Below, one piece after another: positions 35,051-48,232 of a stretch of 64,000 nt of DNA; position 1 is the first letter of the stretch, and each line of letters starts with the position of its first letter. Where the stretch lies: contig NC_089184.1 of NCBI RefSeq assembly GCF_947507565.1, forward strand, positions 806,001-870,000, read 5' to 3'. The DNA comes from Oscarella lobularis. Lineage: Eukaryota > Porifera > Homoscleromorpha > Homosclerophorida > Oscarellidae. The notes beneath the pieces were generated by a model. It was not told where the DNA came from. It searched no databases and saw only the letters and a program-made list of their open reading frames with translations. Both the position numbers and the translations under genes were made by a program.

Positions 35051-37637
35051 ATGGTGAAACGCTACAACGGACAATCGTATTCGACTCTAAAGAAGCGATC
35101 CCAAAAAGAAGGCTATCTCTTCGAAGACGTCTCTTTTCCGACCGATGCTTCGTCGCTCTATCTCGATTCGAGTTCGCAGTCGGGTTCGATCGAGTGGAAG
35201 CGTCCGGGGGTGAGGAAGAAAGCGAGAGCAACAAATCGACGTGTAACTTTTTTGCGTAGGAAATTTGCGACAATCCGCGCTTGGTTGTTGACGGAGTCGA
35301 GGGAAACGACTTGAATCAAGGCGAAGTGGGCAATTGTTGGTTTGTCGCCGCGTGCGCGTCGTTGGCCGGCGAGCGTAAGCTGTGGAATCACGTCGTACCC
35401 GACGTGAAACAGCAGGTGGGGGGGGAAAAGAGATAGATGGGCGTGGCAGTCGGTCTAACTAAAATTCTTTGTGTGTACGAACAAGGAATGGGACGAGGCG
35501 GCGCCCGAAAAGTACGCCGGCATTTTCAAGTTTCGCTTTTGGCGCTTCGGCGAAATGATCGAAGTCGTCATCGACGATCGTTTGCCGACGAAGAACGGCC
35601 GACTCATCTATTGCCATTCGAAGCAGCGAAACGAATTCTGGAGTCCACTTCTCGAAAAAGCCTATGCTAAGTAAGAAAAAATAATTCAAATATTTAATTA
35701 ATGAATTTTGTATTTTAATAGACTAGCTGGATGTTACGAAGCTTTGAATGCTGGCAGCACGGTCGATGCCCTCGTGGATTTCAGCGGTGGAGTCAGCGAA
35801 ACCATTAAACTCGATAGCGGAAATTACAGCACGGACGAGGGCAAGCGAAAGGAGCTATTTCGCGTAAGAAAAAAAAGTGGGCAAAGAGAACAAGTAAATA
35901 TTTTTCCTAAATTTAGAATATGGAAAAGGCCATGACTCGTCAAGCGATGCTGAGTTGTGCAATCACAGCCAATCCGGAAGTTCTCGAGGAGAAGATGGAC
36001 GTAGGTTTGGTTAAAGGGCACGCTTACGGCATAACGGCTGTGAAAAAGGTTTGTTGGGGACGAGGTGATCAACCTCGTGTTTATTTACGATTTCTTCTCC
36101 AGGTCGTCGTCGAAGAAGGCTTCTTTCGCGATAAGAAATTATTCATGATACGTTTGAGGAATCCTTGGGGTGGGAAGGAGTGGAACGGGCCGTGGAGTGA
36201 CGGGTGAGGGAGCTGGGAGAACAGCCAGCCCATGGGGGCGAGTTTGATAGGGGACGTTTCTGATTAGGTCGTCTGAATGGAAACAGGTGCCCGAAAAAGA
36301 GAAGAAAAGAATAGGATTGAATTTTGACGACGACGGCGAGTTTTGGTGAGATATTTAATTAAAAGAAATGGCGAATAAATTGGAACCTTTGTGCGTCTAG
36401 GATGGACTTTGAGGACTGGAGCAAATACTTTACCCAGTGCAGCATTTGCCGCATCATCAACACGTCCATACTCAGCATTCACAAGACGTGGCACGAAGCG
36501 AAGCACGTTGGACAGTGGATAGGCGAAAAGGCGGGCGGCTGCATCAACAACAAGGACACGTTTCTGAAAAATCCCCAAGTACATAGGAAAAGCAGTATCC
36601 AACGCACTAATAGGAATTTAATTGTAGTACGCTTTTGACGTGCGACACGACGACGAGGGAATCACGATGATATCCTTGCAGCAGCAAGATAGGCGAAGTC
36701 TGAAGCGAAAAGGAAACGAAGGAAAAAATCTCACCATAGGCTTTCTCATTATGAAGGTGAAGAAAATGGAATGAGTACCCATCCTTATACACAATTTCTT
36801 TCTTTTTTTTCAGGTTGAAGAGAATAGGATTTATCGTTTGCATACCATTTACGAGACGGCCGGCACGGTGACGTTCGTCGACTCGCGTTCGGTGTTTGGC
36901 CGTTTTGATCTCCAAGAGGGTCGATACATCATTGTACCGTCGACGTTTGAACCGCGCGTCGAGGGCGAGTATTTGCTGCGAATTTTCACCGAGAACGACA
37001 GCCGTTCGAAGTAAGAGATTCTCGTGCTTTTGAGGGGAAATGTCTTGTAGAATCGTGGCAGGTTTTTGAGACACGATGTTCCTCCGCCGATACCGTGCTA
37101 TCGGATGTGCTGTTCGACTTATCCGACTGCCATTGTCACGGTTGAAATACAAGGATGCGAAAATTTGAAGTCGAGCAATGTCTTTGGAGGAGGTACTGTA
37201 CACATTTTTGTATTGCATCAGACTAATCAAAACGTTTTGATCAACGTAGGCGCAGATCCCTATGTTATTGTCTCGTGCGAAGGGGTTAAAGCGCGTACGC
37301 CGGTGAAGAAAAGCACCCTTGATCCGATATTCAATTCCCAGTTTGTTTTTTACGTCAAGCGTCCACGCACCGCAAAAATTATCTTGCAGGTACTGAAAGA
37401 ATAATAGTAGTAGTGTAGCCTCCCAGGCTAGGTTTCTACATGTGCACTCAGATTTGGAACTACAATGCACTTGTGGACGATTTTTTGGGACAAGTCAACT
37501 TGCCCATTGAAGTGAAAAAAGAGAAGTCAATGCAATTCTCAAAGCAGCTAATGGGACGTCGAAGTCAGAAAGATGAAGCAACGCAGGGCTCTATTACAGC
37601 AACCGTCTTCTTCAGCCAAGACCTAAGTAGCGTGTGA
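35051..37637 (+). CDS. Calpain, CAPN5/TRA-3 type with C-terminal C2 domain
   Basis: Intracellular Ca-dependent cysteine protease. Order of domains: short N-terminus; protease core 1 with the catalytic Cys in [16 protein letters not shown]; protease core 2 with His in KGHAYGIT and Asn in [13 protein letters not shown]; the C2-like beta-sandwich ([41 protein letters not shown]); and a second, true C2 domain ([44 protein letters not shown]). There is no penta-EF-hand region, which is the CAPN5/6 (TRA-3) arrangement. All three catalytic residues are present, so it should be active. The first ATG giving the family start [10 protein letters not shown] is at 35051. It is followed 159 bp later by the IRAK-like gene. 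Confidence 0.93.
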
Positions 37638-37796
37638 GACAGAGTAAAAAAAACCCCAAACGTTTCAATGCCTTTTTCGTAAATTACTTTGTCTTTTTTT
37701 CCCCACTTCTATTACGGACTGACGTAACTCGAAAACGGCTATAAAGGCGTCCGGGCTATCACACTTACGCATTTTCTGCGACCACGGCATCCACAT

Positions 37797-40227
37797 ATGC
37801 AGAACAAGAGTCGAATGGAAGTCGTCCCGGACATGTACGTTCGCGACGTGCCCTATCGCATCATACGGCGCCTCTGCCAGCTGCTCGATCCTCCCGGGCC
37901 CCGCAACTGGGAGGTGCTCGCCTCGATGATGCCCGAGTATCGGACGACCGAAATCGAGCTCTTTCGCATGTCCCTAATGCGACCCGGCGGCAGCGCGACC
38001 TACGAAGTGCTCAACGACTGGGGATCGCGAAACAATCGCGTTCGCGATCTCGTTCGCCTTCTCGTGGCGATGGAGCACGCCGAAGCGGCAAATCTCGTTC
38101 TCAAAGGTACGCGCGTCCACACAAGAAAAATTTCCGCGAGATCTCTCCCCGCGACCCGAGCGATGACGCAATTTCCCCGGGAAAAAAAAGTAGCCGACCT
38201 TTTGGCTCCCGGATAGTTTCTTACGACGCGGGAAAAATCCCCTTTTAGATTCAATGCCGGCAGTTCGTGACGTACATGTACCTACGTCTAATCAGTATCA
38301 GTAAGTGTGTTAAAGGTTTTTCCCTCTGTACGTTGAAGTCATTTGCGCTGAAGGAGACAAAGGCGACACGTTCCACATCTCGAGATTCGCGCGAATGGAT
38401 CCACGCGCAAAGATCCCGTGCCTCCGACTCCGCCCCCGTCGGCTTTTTCTCCTCTAAATTCTCATCTGTCGACGCCGTCGTTGTCGTCGCCGCCGCCGCC
38501 CGAGACCGTCACGACCGTGTGCGAAGTCGAAACAGAGGAAGAGGAGACGAAGATCGAAGAGGAAGATCAATCGGATTTCAACTCCTTGTTATCGAGTGGA
38601 AGCGACGGGGGGGAGAGCATCGAGGAGAAAAGAAGGAAGAGAGCCCAGGCGGCGATCAATCGACTAGAGCGGGAAAAATTGAGGGACGAATTGGCATCGT
38701 TGACGATTGGCGACAGCGCGGCGACGACGCCCACAAAGGAAAAGGCGAATGCCATGATGACACGTAAGAAAACCTCTCATATGTATATGTTTAATTAATT
38801 TTATTATTTAATTCTTCTCCAGGATGTTCTGATTCTGATTCCCCTCAAAGCTTCGCTTCCTCTGCGTCTCCGCTTTCGCCGCCTGGCTCTTTGGTTGAGT
38901 GCCCGTACGGGGACGTCCGACGAGAAACGGACAATTTCGATTCGAAGCAGTACAACGACGGTGGTCATCTATTGGGTAGCGGTGGCTTTGGCACCGTCTA
39001 TCACGCTGCGATGTGGGTTGGCGGCGAGTTGCAATCGGTTGCGGTTAAACAGCTCAAACTGCAGGTATGTATATAATCAATGAAAACCGTACAGGAATCC
39101 GTTGACACGAGTTTTCCTTTTTGTAGCTCAGCGGGCAAGAGGCCGAGACGAGGGATGCGGAAATGAGGACGCTGTTTCGTAACGAAATTCAAGTCTTTGC
39201 CAAACTGGGGTGAGAAACGACGAACCTGACCGAATTTTAATTGAGTATATATATATCCGTCTAGTAACGGTCATCCCAATCTCGTCAAACTTCTCGGCTA
39301 CAGCGTCGACGGTCCCGAATTCTGTCTTATTTATGAATACGTTAGAGGCGGGTCTCTGTTGGATCGATTGGCGTGCAAGGTGGGCCACCAGTCATCTTTC
39401 AGTTCGCGTATTCCTTTCATTTTCATCTGCCGCAGGGCAATTACAAGCCGTTGACGTGGACAGAGCGCGTGCGCGTGAGCGTCGGCAGTGGCAGAGGGCT
39501 CGTGTATCTTCACAAGTCAAAGCACATTCACAGAGACGTGAAGAGGTGAGAAAAAATATATGTATTAGAAGAATGGTGTTTTTTTTCAAGTCTTGTTATG
39601 TAGTGCCAACATATTGCTGGACTCCTCTGGAAATGCGAAACTGGCCGATTTCGGCGTGTCAAAGGCGTTGGACGCGACGACGACGACGTCCGTTTCGAAA
39701 GGAAAAACGTACACGCAGAAGACGGAGACGATACAGGGAACGCGAGCGTACATGGCACAAGAAGTGTTTCGCGGGTCTCTTTCCGTCAAAGTCGACGCGT
39801 TTGCATTCGGAATTGTAAACGAATTCAAAAGCAATGTACGACTATAAAATTTTGTGTCCAGGTGATTTATGAGTTGATCACCGGTCTACCTCCGTGCGTG
39901 CCAAAAGCAGATTCGGAGGAAATGGACGATTTGGTGAGAAAGGGAGTCGTTAATTATGTGTTTCACCGCGCGATGTTCTTGTTTAGAAATCGTTAGTGGA
40001 AGAAGAAGAGGATGACGTCGAAAAGATCATTGATCAAAAAGCGAATTGGCCCGAAGCGGTCGTAAAAGATCTTTTGAAGATAGCTGATGACCTTACAGAG
40101 GCGAAGAGAAAAGACCGAAAAGAAGTCCAACAGGTAAGAGGAAGCGGGGGAGAAGTAACGGTTTGTGAACGTAGGCGCGTTTTAGATACTGCCCCTGCTC
40201 GAACAACTCGAACACAGAGACGCATGA
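37797..40227 (+). CDS. IRAK/Pelle-type death-domain serine/threonine kinase
   Basis: Kinase of the Toll/IL-1 receptor-MyD88 pathway type. The N-terminal death domain covers [18 protein letters not shown] to [19 protein letters not shown] Pro/Ser-rich and acidic linker with a predicted helix ([19 protein letters not shown]) precedes the kinase. Kinase motifs are complete: [88 protein letters not shown] with KxxN is the RD-type IRAK4/Pelle signature, so the enzyme should be catalytically active. Introns are 45-75 bp. The last exon ends EQLEHRDA at 40225-40227. An alternative start at the second Met (37815) is possible. Confidence 0.92.
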
Positions 40228-40352
40228 AGAATGACGACATTTTGTAAAGGTTATTTTATTAAAGTGAGACATACAGTAGGAGTGCGTTCTCTTGGCATGC
40301 TGCTAATAGCATCTAATACATCGTTTTGCCGCCATTGAGTTGAGACTGGTTG

Positions 40353-41782
40353 TCATTTAGGCGTAAATTTGTCGGGATCAGCTTCGATATTCAAACTGAG
40401 AATATCGAGTTGTTGTACTCCCCAGGCAGGTCTAGTTTGGGCGTCAGATGCTCCTGTATTTGGATTCACGGACGCTACCTCTACTCCGTTGAAAAAGTAC
40501 TTCACAGTGACGGAAACATCAAAGGGCGGTCCAGAGCGCTTCCAGACGGTAATGCCAAAATTCTGCTTCTCTGGCGGTGCAGTTTCAATAGCGACTACAC
40601 AGGTTGGAAACTATCTGTTAATAGTAGTTATAACACACATCGTCTTTACTCGTAGCTGATTCGAAGCCGCCATCAGTGCCATTCCGGTCATCAGGTCCCA
40701 GGGTTATTATCCACCGTCCATTATCTGCAGTGAAAGCTCCGGTACATATTTTTTCTGCTGTTTCATTTAAGTTGTGGCAGTCGCCTGTCGCTTCCGCTGT
40801 GTCTTCTGGCATTCCTATGACAATATCGATGTTTTCGTCGGATTCCCAGCGGACTTCAATTCGCCAGGTGCCAAATAGGCATCTCTCGGAATCGTCGACG
40901 TTGCACAGCTCTGCAAAACAAGAACGATACTAATGTAAATACATCTAGAGCGTTGGTAGCCCAACTTGTGGTGACGCTTGTTCCAGAATCCATAACCACG
41001 CGTTGGACTCGTCCGTAAGGACGGCTCCCAAGCTCCACGCGGCAGCAGCGCGCTCGACGCATTCGCACTGCGTCGTTAGCAGGTTAATATTTTGACGTCT
41101 ACACGGACACAGCGCAACGTTGTCCTCTGTAATATAACATCATTTTTTAGCCTACAATGTCTCGAAGGCGTCGGATGGACCGGAAATTGTTTTGAATGTG
41201 CTCGTCTCATCACAGCTGCAAGTGCCACACGCATATTATAGTAGTGAGAACTGCCAGAAACTTACACTACTCTGACTCGCGACACGTTCGTGTTTACGTA
41301 GACGCTTCTATACAATCAAATTGTCTAAGAAGGACATTATGACTGTGATTTGGGAACGTTACTGGTTGATTGATAATGATAGGCCAGTACATTCGGTATT
41401 GATAATGATATCGTCTTTGTTAGAGAAAATGGCAATCATCTCAAACGACAACGGACACGACACGGCTTCAAGTCCGTTGCTAGGAATGCACATTTGCGTC
41501 ACTGATGCATGCCTGAAGGCTGAAGGGGACCTACACTTGCGACGATGTCAAATGCGTTTGCCCGTTGCTCTGTCCGGCCGGTTGTAAACAGTACGCCGTT
41601 TCATCGTCGCCTGATCTGCGTTAGGCTTTGAAGTCATGACTCTGGTGACGTCGGAGGAGTTCAATTTCTTACCGGTCATAGAAGCAGTTGACGTTGACGA
41701 CTTCGTCAGAACATAAGGGTGGACCTTGTATGAGCGCGGCGATCATGACAACGAGCAAACCGACTTGGAGAAAGCGACCCAT
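40353..41782 (-). CDS. Secreted Cys-containing protein of unknown function
   Basis: Reconstructed on the minus strand; not recognised. The first exon encodes a clear signal peptide (MGRFLQVGLLVVMIAALIQG) followed by PPLCSDEVVNVNCFYDR, then SGDDETAYCLQPAGQ. Middle exons are less certain (an exon near 41160-41240 may encode CDETSTFKTISGPSDAFETL). Downstream, CCRVELGSRPYGRVQRVVMD and SGTSVTTK join across a phased intron to LCNVDDSERCLFGTWRIEVR, then GMPEDTAEATGDCHNL, CTGAFTADNGRWIITLGPDD, and a final exon ending LDILSLNIEADPDKFTPK. Beta-rich segments, paired Cys and N-glycosylation sequons (NET, NGT) suggest an extracellular domain. Exon limits in 41100-41650 need transcript support. Confidence 0.55.
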
Positions 41783-42169
41783 TGTTATTCGATGATTTTA
41801 TGCATGAGCACGCGCATGCTTTGCACTGATGATTTATGCACGCATGTCAGGCGCTTGCCGCGGTCTTCAAAGCAAAGTGCCCGAAAGCGATGGAGACTTA
41901 TCGATTTAGTATAGAAACAAACTAGGATGACAAACTTGGTACCATTCGGAATGTGCCAGTGGTACCTGTCTGTATCCTGAGAGAGAGACGTCCACTGTTG
42001 CATTGAGTGGCCAGCACTCTTACTTTCAATTCTCAGTAGTTGGTGTCAAGAATTTGTAGGTGTCAGCTTCGAAAACTATTGAATCATTTACAGGTAACGT
42101 ATTACCCTCATATATCTATGGTATTACTGTAACCTGTTACGCATGCGCATAAGAAGCGCACAAAGCAAA
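41783..42169. promoter_or_regulatory. Divergent promoter region, secreted protein / RASA1
   Basis: 387 bp between two divergent starts. ATGCATGAGCACGCGCATGC and GCATGCGCAT elements (41801-41820 and 42141-42150) contain repeated GCATGC-type palindromes. No gene is supported. Confidence 0.35.
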
Positions 42170-45100
42170 ATGGCGTCAGAGCGTCACTATTTCGATCTCG
42201 ACGAACTAGCGCAGGAAGAGGACGGCGACACGGACCCCGACTTCGACGAGGAAGAAGAAGAAGAAGTGGAAATCTGGGACCTCACGGCGCCTCCCGAACA
42301 CGAGTAACGCCCCGCGCAAGAAAAAACGCCAAAAAAAAGAATCCCGCCTAATTCTCCACAGATGGTACCACGGCGCTCTAGATCGGACGACGTCCGAAGA
42401 GCGTCTCCTCAAAGCGGCGCGTCCCGGCTCCTATCTCATGCGCGAGAGCGAGCGCAAACCGGGCAGCTACGTTCTCTCCTTCCTCGGCCGAACCGGTCTC
42501 AACCATTTCAAAATCACGGCCATCTGCGGCGACTATTACATCGGCGGACGCCAATTCTCCTCGCTCGGCGATCTCGTCGGCTATTACACGAACGTTTCGT
42601 GCCTTCTCGAAAACGAACAGCTCGAGTGGCCCGTTCGACCCGCCGAGGTTCGTTTGGAAAAGCGTGGGGTTGGGTCCCGCCCCTCTTCGTACAGAACGCG
42701 CTATTTTTTTCTTTTTTTTCTTTTTTTAGCCGATTACCACTTCGCGACGCGTAATTGCGAAGTACGCGTACGAAAAGACGCCGGATACGGATGAGATTGG
42801 GTTCGTTTCCGTTTGTGCGGTTTTTTCCTTTATTATTTGGGAGCGCATCCTGTTTAGGTTCTCGCCCGGAGACGTTTTTATCATCGTCGGGCAAGTGACC
42901 GACGACTGGTTGTGGGTGCGATCGATGAAGGAGAGGAATCTTAGCGGACTCGTGCCGGCCGTCTTGGTCCAAGAAACAGTAATTAATTAATTAAATAATT
43001 AATTAGAAAACTTTTTCACGTTCGTATACTTTTTTTAGGGAAATTTGGATCCCTACGAAGGCCGAGAGTAATATTGAAATAATCGCGATATATTCATTTT
43101 TGAGATTGTTTTGCTTTTCCAGATGGTTCAGTAATAAAATCACCAAAGAAATGGCCAAAGATCTCCTCATGGACTGTACGCGCTGATCACTTAGTAATAA
43201 CGTATTTCTAATCCAACTTTCACTTTCGCAGGTCAGCTGGGGACTTTCATTATTCGGCCAAGTGACACATCGGCAGGTGACTATTCTCTCAGTGTCAGGT
43301 GATTTTTCATCTTACTCAATATCGTAAAAATCGTATGAAAACCGCACGCATTCCTCTCTCGCACGCAGATGCAGTCAGACCGTATCGCGCTTTCGCATAC
43401 AGAAACAGAAACACATGTACATAATGGGTGGCCGATTCTTCGACAGGCAAGTCCCCCTTCCCCTCCCCGTTTCCCCAGTCCCCTCGTCGTCGTCACGCCC
43501 GTTGATTCTCTAGTCTCGACGCTATTATCGATCGATACAAAACGGAGCACATAGCGGAGAACGTTCTCCTAATGAAACCCTTGCTAATCAAGGCGGGAAA
43601 ATTTGGCGGTGGCGGCGTCGCGCCGAGGACGGAGAGCGGAGCCTTGGTGGCGCCGGGACTTCGTCCGCGTTCCGTTGGTTCAATAATTGGTCATCCCAAC
43701 GAGGAAATCAAGAAGAAGGGCTGGTTGTTGAAACGAGGTGAGACAGCTGGGTGGCTTGCGGTATTCTTAGGGTCACGGGGGTGTTATGATAGGCATGAAG
43801 AAAGATAACTGGAAATCGCTCTTATTCACCTTGAATAACACGGAAAAGCAGCTGCTCATTCACGAAAACGAAAAAGTGGGAAAAATGGAATAAAGCGCGG
43901 AAAAGCAATAGACGTATTTGGGAATTTAGAGAGCCAAACCTAAAGGAATGATCGATCTCAACTACGGCTTTGTGGCTCCTCTCCACGATTCCCTATTTGG
44001 AAGGCATGACCTTGGGACGGGGGGAAGGGGGCAGGGGGGCATAAGCGTGACTAATTGATTTTCCCACAGGACCAATTGCTTCCAGGTCGTCGTGAGAGCT
44101 TTCAGCGAGACTCAGTTCTATTACCTCAGAGCTGACACCAAGGAAACCAAAAGGGTAAGAGAGAAGTCCCCCCCTCCAGTCCCCCTTCTTTGTCTATAAA
44201 ATATTTCTCTCTCTTCGTATCATTAGCAATGGATGGACATGATTACGAAAACGTGCCAAGGAACGTCGCGCGTTCCCTCGCTTCGACGCGGCGCGAAGCA
44301 GATTCGAAGTCTATCCGTTGGCGTCGTCGAAGCGAAGAAACTTCCCAAGCATTGTCATCCCTATTGCGTCGTATCGTTGGACGACATCAAGCTGGCGAAA
44401 ACCCAAGCCAAAGAGGGAACCGACGTTCTGTGGAACGAAGATTTCAAATTCGAGTAAATTGATATAATAACTAGTCGTAAAATCTCTTGATTATTTTTTC
44501 TTAGGGATATTCCATCAGAGGCAACTACTCTGACGGTGACTCTGTACAGCAAAGGAAAGCGGTCCAAAGACACTGTAATTGGTGTGTGGAGAATCTCGTT
44601 GGTTTTTTATTTCTGGCGGAAGGTTTGACGCCCTATTTCCTCTAGGCGTTGTTTCTATTCCGTTTTCGTTGTTGCCTAATCGGACGCAAAAAGACGAGTG
44701 GTATCCGTTGAACACGTTGTCGAAGGCTCATCAGCAGCTCAAGGTGTCTGTTCGAATCAAGGCTAAGTTTATGGTGAGAAAAATCGCACGCTCATTTTTT
44801 TCAATTTTTTAATTAAGTTTTTTTAGCATGAAATAATCATGGCCGAGGCAGCGTACAAGCAGTTGAAAGAGGTAAGGGGACCTAATAGTAGATTCATGAT
44901 AATGACGCAAGAGGTAAACGGTCGTTTTACATACAAAGCGACTGTTTACCTTTTTTTATTAAAGACCCGCAGAGTAAACCGTTCCGTAGCACGATATCAT
45001 ATCATGTGGGCTCTTTTTCTCTCCCAGCTTTTGCTGGATCAGGATTTAGTCGCCGTGCGCGCTCTCGAGACGGTCTGCAAGGATTCGTCGCGCTTGGAAT

Positions 45101-46431
45101 TGGCTGCGACTCTGCTGCGGATATTCCGCTGCGAGCGTCAGGTGGTGAGCCTCCTGCGAACGATCATGACGCAGGAAATCGAAAGAGAAGGTATAGGGAA
45201 CAAGAGACGTTGTTTGAATGTACGTGGAGGTGATAAAACTCGTGTCCTTCGCTTTAGGCGAAAGGGGAACTCTCTTTCGAGGCAATTCTTTGGGAAGCGT
45301 GCTCATGGATCAATTCATGAAAATGATTGGCGCTTCCTATCTACAAACGACGCTTCGGGACGTCGTTATGGATATACTTGACTTGGAAGATGATTGCGAG
45401 GTTAGAACGAAAGACTTTTCAGGGGTTTTTATTATATACATATTGTTCTATTTGTAGCTGGATCCGCAAAAGATTCCGAATGCTTCTCTCCTATCCGCGA
45501 ATCTGCAGACGATGCTCAGTTTGCTCGAAAAGGCCGTTAATGCTATTTATTCTTCTATTCCGAATTGCCCTGTGTAAGTTTGTGCCTCCTAGCGTAGGTC
45601 GAGTCCCTTGGGACGATTTTTTTCTTCAGGGCTCTTCGCTATTTGTTCGGTTGTCTGCAGAAGGCCGTTGAACTCAAATGGAAGGATTTTCCCGAAGTTA
45701 AAACAAGAGTTGTTAGGTACGAACTGACTATTGTAATACTGTAAATAGATGCTGTAAAAGTTGCGTCTTGGTAGCGGTTTCCTCTTTCTTCGCCTCTTTT
45801 GTCCCGCCATAGTGAAACCTCAGCTAAGCAGTCTAACGAGTAGGGTCAATCATAATTAGTTTTCCTTGTTGTGTCAATAGTTGTTTTAGAGAAATCTGTG
45901 TCATCTACTCGGACGCTGGTACTCGTGGCTAAGTGTTTACAGAACCTAGCCAATTTAATCAGCTTTGGCGGCAAAGTAGGACGGGTTATTGTATTAGAAT
46001 TCGCGTTGGGAGACGTGGCTCTTGTTCGTAGGAAGTCTACATGTGGAAAATCAATTCTTTCATTGAGAAAAACAAGGAGAAATTGGTTGCATTTATTGAT
46101 GAACTATCGGTGGGAGAACTGACGAGGTAGCGCACAAAAAGAAAGAATTCACTGTGTGTTCCTTAGGACGTTCCGCATTGTCCTATGGTGGATGACGACA
46201 TCTCTTCGATTAATCTTGCAAGGGAACTTGCGACGATACATCAGCTATGTGAAGCGCACAAACAAGAGCTAGAAAAGCTCAGCCAAGTAGAGGTACCTCA
46301 GTTGTTTTTATGTACAAAATGAAATACAAAATTTCCTCTTCTATATCTAGAGCCGCGTTAAACGATTAATTGGAGCGTCTCACCGACTAATTAAAGAGGA
46401 AGAGGAAGCGGTGACAAACAACTCACCATGA
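42170..46431 (+). CDS. RASA1: Ras GTPase-activating protein 1 (p120RasGAP)
   Basis: Domain order is that of p120RasGAP: an acidic N-terminus, SH2 (WYHGALDRTTSEERLLKAAR, GSYLMRESERKPGSYVLSFL), SH3 (VIAKYAYEKTPDTDEIGFSP), second SH2 (WFSNKITKEMAKDLLMD, FIIRPSDTSAGDYSLS), PH (KKGWLLKRG, then GMIDLNYG), C2 (LSVGVVEAKKLPKHCHPYC), and the GAP domain. The arginine-finger loop is GTLFRGNSLGSVLMDQFM, and the FLR motif is SGFLFLRLFCPAIVKPQ. Both catalytic features are present, so GAP activity on Ras is expected. Tyrosine-kinase signalling and Ras inactivation are the known roles. About 20 short introns. The last exon encodes RVKRLIGASHRLIKEEEEAV and stops at 46429-46431, 97 bp from the convergent DCXR stop. 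Confidence 0.95.
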
Positions 46432-46528
46432 CGACGGACAATTTGTATTTGGCGATTAATAAGAGAATATTGTTCTTTACTATTTTCTAATCAATACAGG
46501 GAAGAAAGACGAAAAAGGACGCGTTTTC

Positions 46529-47263
46529 TCAGCATGCTAAAAAGCCGCCGTCAACAGGCAACATGGTACCTGTGATCATGCTACTCTTATCACTCAGCAG
46601 ATATAAGATTGCATGGACAACTTCTTCTACTTCGGCGAATCGCTTCAATGGAATTTTTCCGAGCATGGGCTGAGCCTTCTTTGGATCAGACCAACCCAGC
46701 CGCCCCATGTCCGTCATGACAACGGTCGGATTGACGCAATTGACTCGAATCCGATGCGGTCCCAATTCCAAAGCCATAACGCGCGTGAGTTGATCGAGAG
46801 CACCTTTCGAGGCGCAATAGACGGCGTGGTCTCGCAGAGCGGCCATCGACGCTTGACTGGATACGTTTACTATTGCTCCGCCCTCGCCGCGCTCCACCAT
46901 GCCGCGCGCTACGACTTGGCCTACGAAGAGGCACGCTTTCAAGTTGACGTCCATGACTCTGCCGTAGGCTTCTTCGGTGACGTCAAGAAAGGGTTGCAAA
47001 ACGCCCACGCCCGCGTTGTTTACGAGCAAGTGAATCGGTCCGAGAGATCGCACGCGTTCCATCGTCTCCTGCGTGTTAGTGACGTCGGCTTGGATGGCGT
47101 GGATTCCAGGGTGCTGTTTCTGGAGCGAATCGAGATCTGATTGCGTTCGGCTTAGCGCGTAGACTTCCGCGCCGCATTTTTCGAGCGCTATAGCTACTTC
47201 GCGACCGATGCCCTTGCCGGAACCGGTGACGAGAGCACGCTTTCCGTCGAAACGAATCTCCAT
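46529..47263 (-). CDS. DCXR: L-xylulose/dicarbonyl reductase (DCXR), SDR family
   Basis: NADPH-dependent short-chain reductase of the uronate cycle that reduces L-xylulose and small dicarbonyls. Single exon, 244 aa, the same length as human DCXR. The cofactor motif is TGSGKGIG, the NNAG motif is LLVNNAGVG, and the catalytic Ser, Tyr and Lys are in VNVSSQ and [10 protein letters not shown]. The DCXR-type [20 protein letters not shown] and the C-terminus [10 protein letters not shown] match the family. I chose [18 protein letters not shown] (ATG at 47261-47263), which corresponds exactly to the mammalian start; an upstream in-frame codon would add 61 unrelated residues. Confidence 0.95.
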   Translation of the reverse strand: MEIRFDGKRALVTGSGKGIGREVAIALEKCGAEVYALSRTQSDLDSLQKQHPGIHAIQADVTNTQETMERVRSLGPIHLLVNNAGVGVLQPFLDVTEEAYGRVMDVNLKACLFVGQVVARGMVERGEGGAIVNVSSQASMAALRDHAVYCASKGALDQLTRVMALELGPHRIRVNCVNPTVVMTDMGRLGWSDPKKAQPMLGKIPLKRFAEVEEVVHAILYLLSDKSSMITGTMLPVDGGFLAC

Positions 47264-48232
47264 GTTGTAGTTTGTACACAGACGAGATCCCGGATAGCAC
47301 GTGGGGGTTGGACAATCGAATTTCCATGTGCAAACAAATTGCTGTAATCTGTTGTCTGCTTTCGTTTCTTTAGTTTTGTTTACAGGTTCATTAGTCAACA
47401 AGTCGGCGACTAAAGTTTGTGGGGAAACACGTACAGGTTCGTCCAATCGGTCGAATCGTCGCCTTCGAGCGCATGCTCGTGATCAGACATCCGGGTGCTG
47501 TATCGAATAGACCTTCTCTCTACTTCGAGCCCAAAATCGACTATCCACGGGCGTCAATTCCGCTTCGCCGAGACAGCAGAGCCGAAGAAGGGTCTTACGA
47601 ACCTAAAACGAAAAAGGGACTGAGAGCGACGCTCTTTTGACGACACACAGATCGAAGAATCCTTCTGTATCTCAGCCACATCGCCGCCTCTCGCTCGAAA
47701 GTAAGCGCGACCTCGCGTCGACGTCGAACGCCCCCGAAAATGTGCGCCGACACGTCGCGTTTTCGCCTCTCCGCGACGCGATCCTCCTCCCCTCCAGTCA
47801 AAAAAACCGGACGCGCAATTTCGACGCGTGTTCGACAGCGACGTCGATGTTTTTTCGACGACGCGCGTCGCTCTATCGCTCATTCGTCGTTCGCCGCTGT
47901 AATTGTTTACGAAAAAAAAGCCAAACGGCAGCGGCGGCGATTCGAAAATTTCGTTCCCATAGCCGAAACGCGTTGCCGGGAGCCGACGCGTCGTTCGCAC
48001 GCGCACACGCACACACGCGCACGTATTCGCGTTCCTCGCTCGCTCGGCGTTTTGACTCAAAATCTCGTTTCTCCCGTTCACCCCATCGCCCGCGCTCGCG
48101 CGTCACACCTCTTCTTCGACGTAGAGTCTTTCCGGTTCGCGAACGCAACGGACAGGAGGGAGGATACTGACGCCTTTTTCTCTCTCTTTAGTTTCTCTTT
48201 AGTTTCCCTTTCGTCATCGCTTCGAATATCGA
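47264..48232. promoter_or_regulatory. CpG-rich divergent region, DCXR / RhoGEF
   Basis: 969 bp without a supported gene. Arg/Ser-rich open frames run on both strands simply because the sequence is rich in CG and poor in stops. A CA/CG microsatellite-like run occurs near 47999-48020. It probably holds both promoters and the 5' UTR of the RhoGEF gene. Confidence 0.4.

Noticed and set aside
46529-47446. DCXR with a 61-residue N-terminal extension
   Set aside because: The extension has no counterpart in the family, and the downstream ATG at 47263 gives exactly the canonical 244-residue protein.
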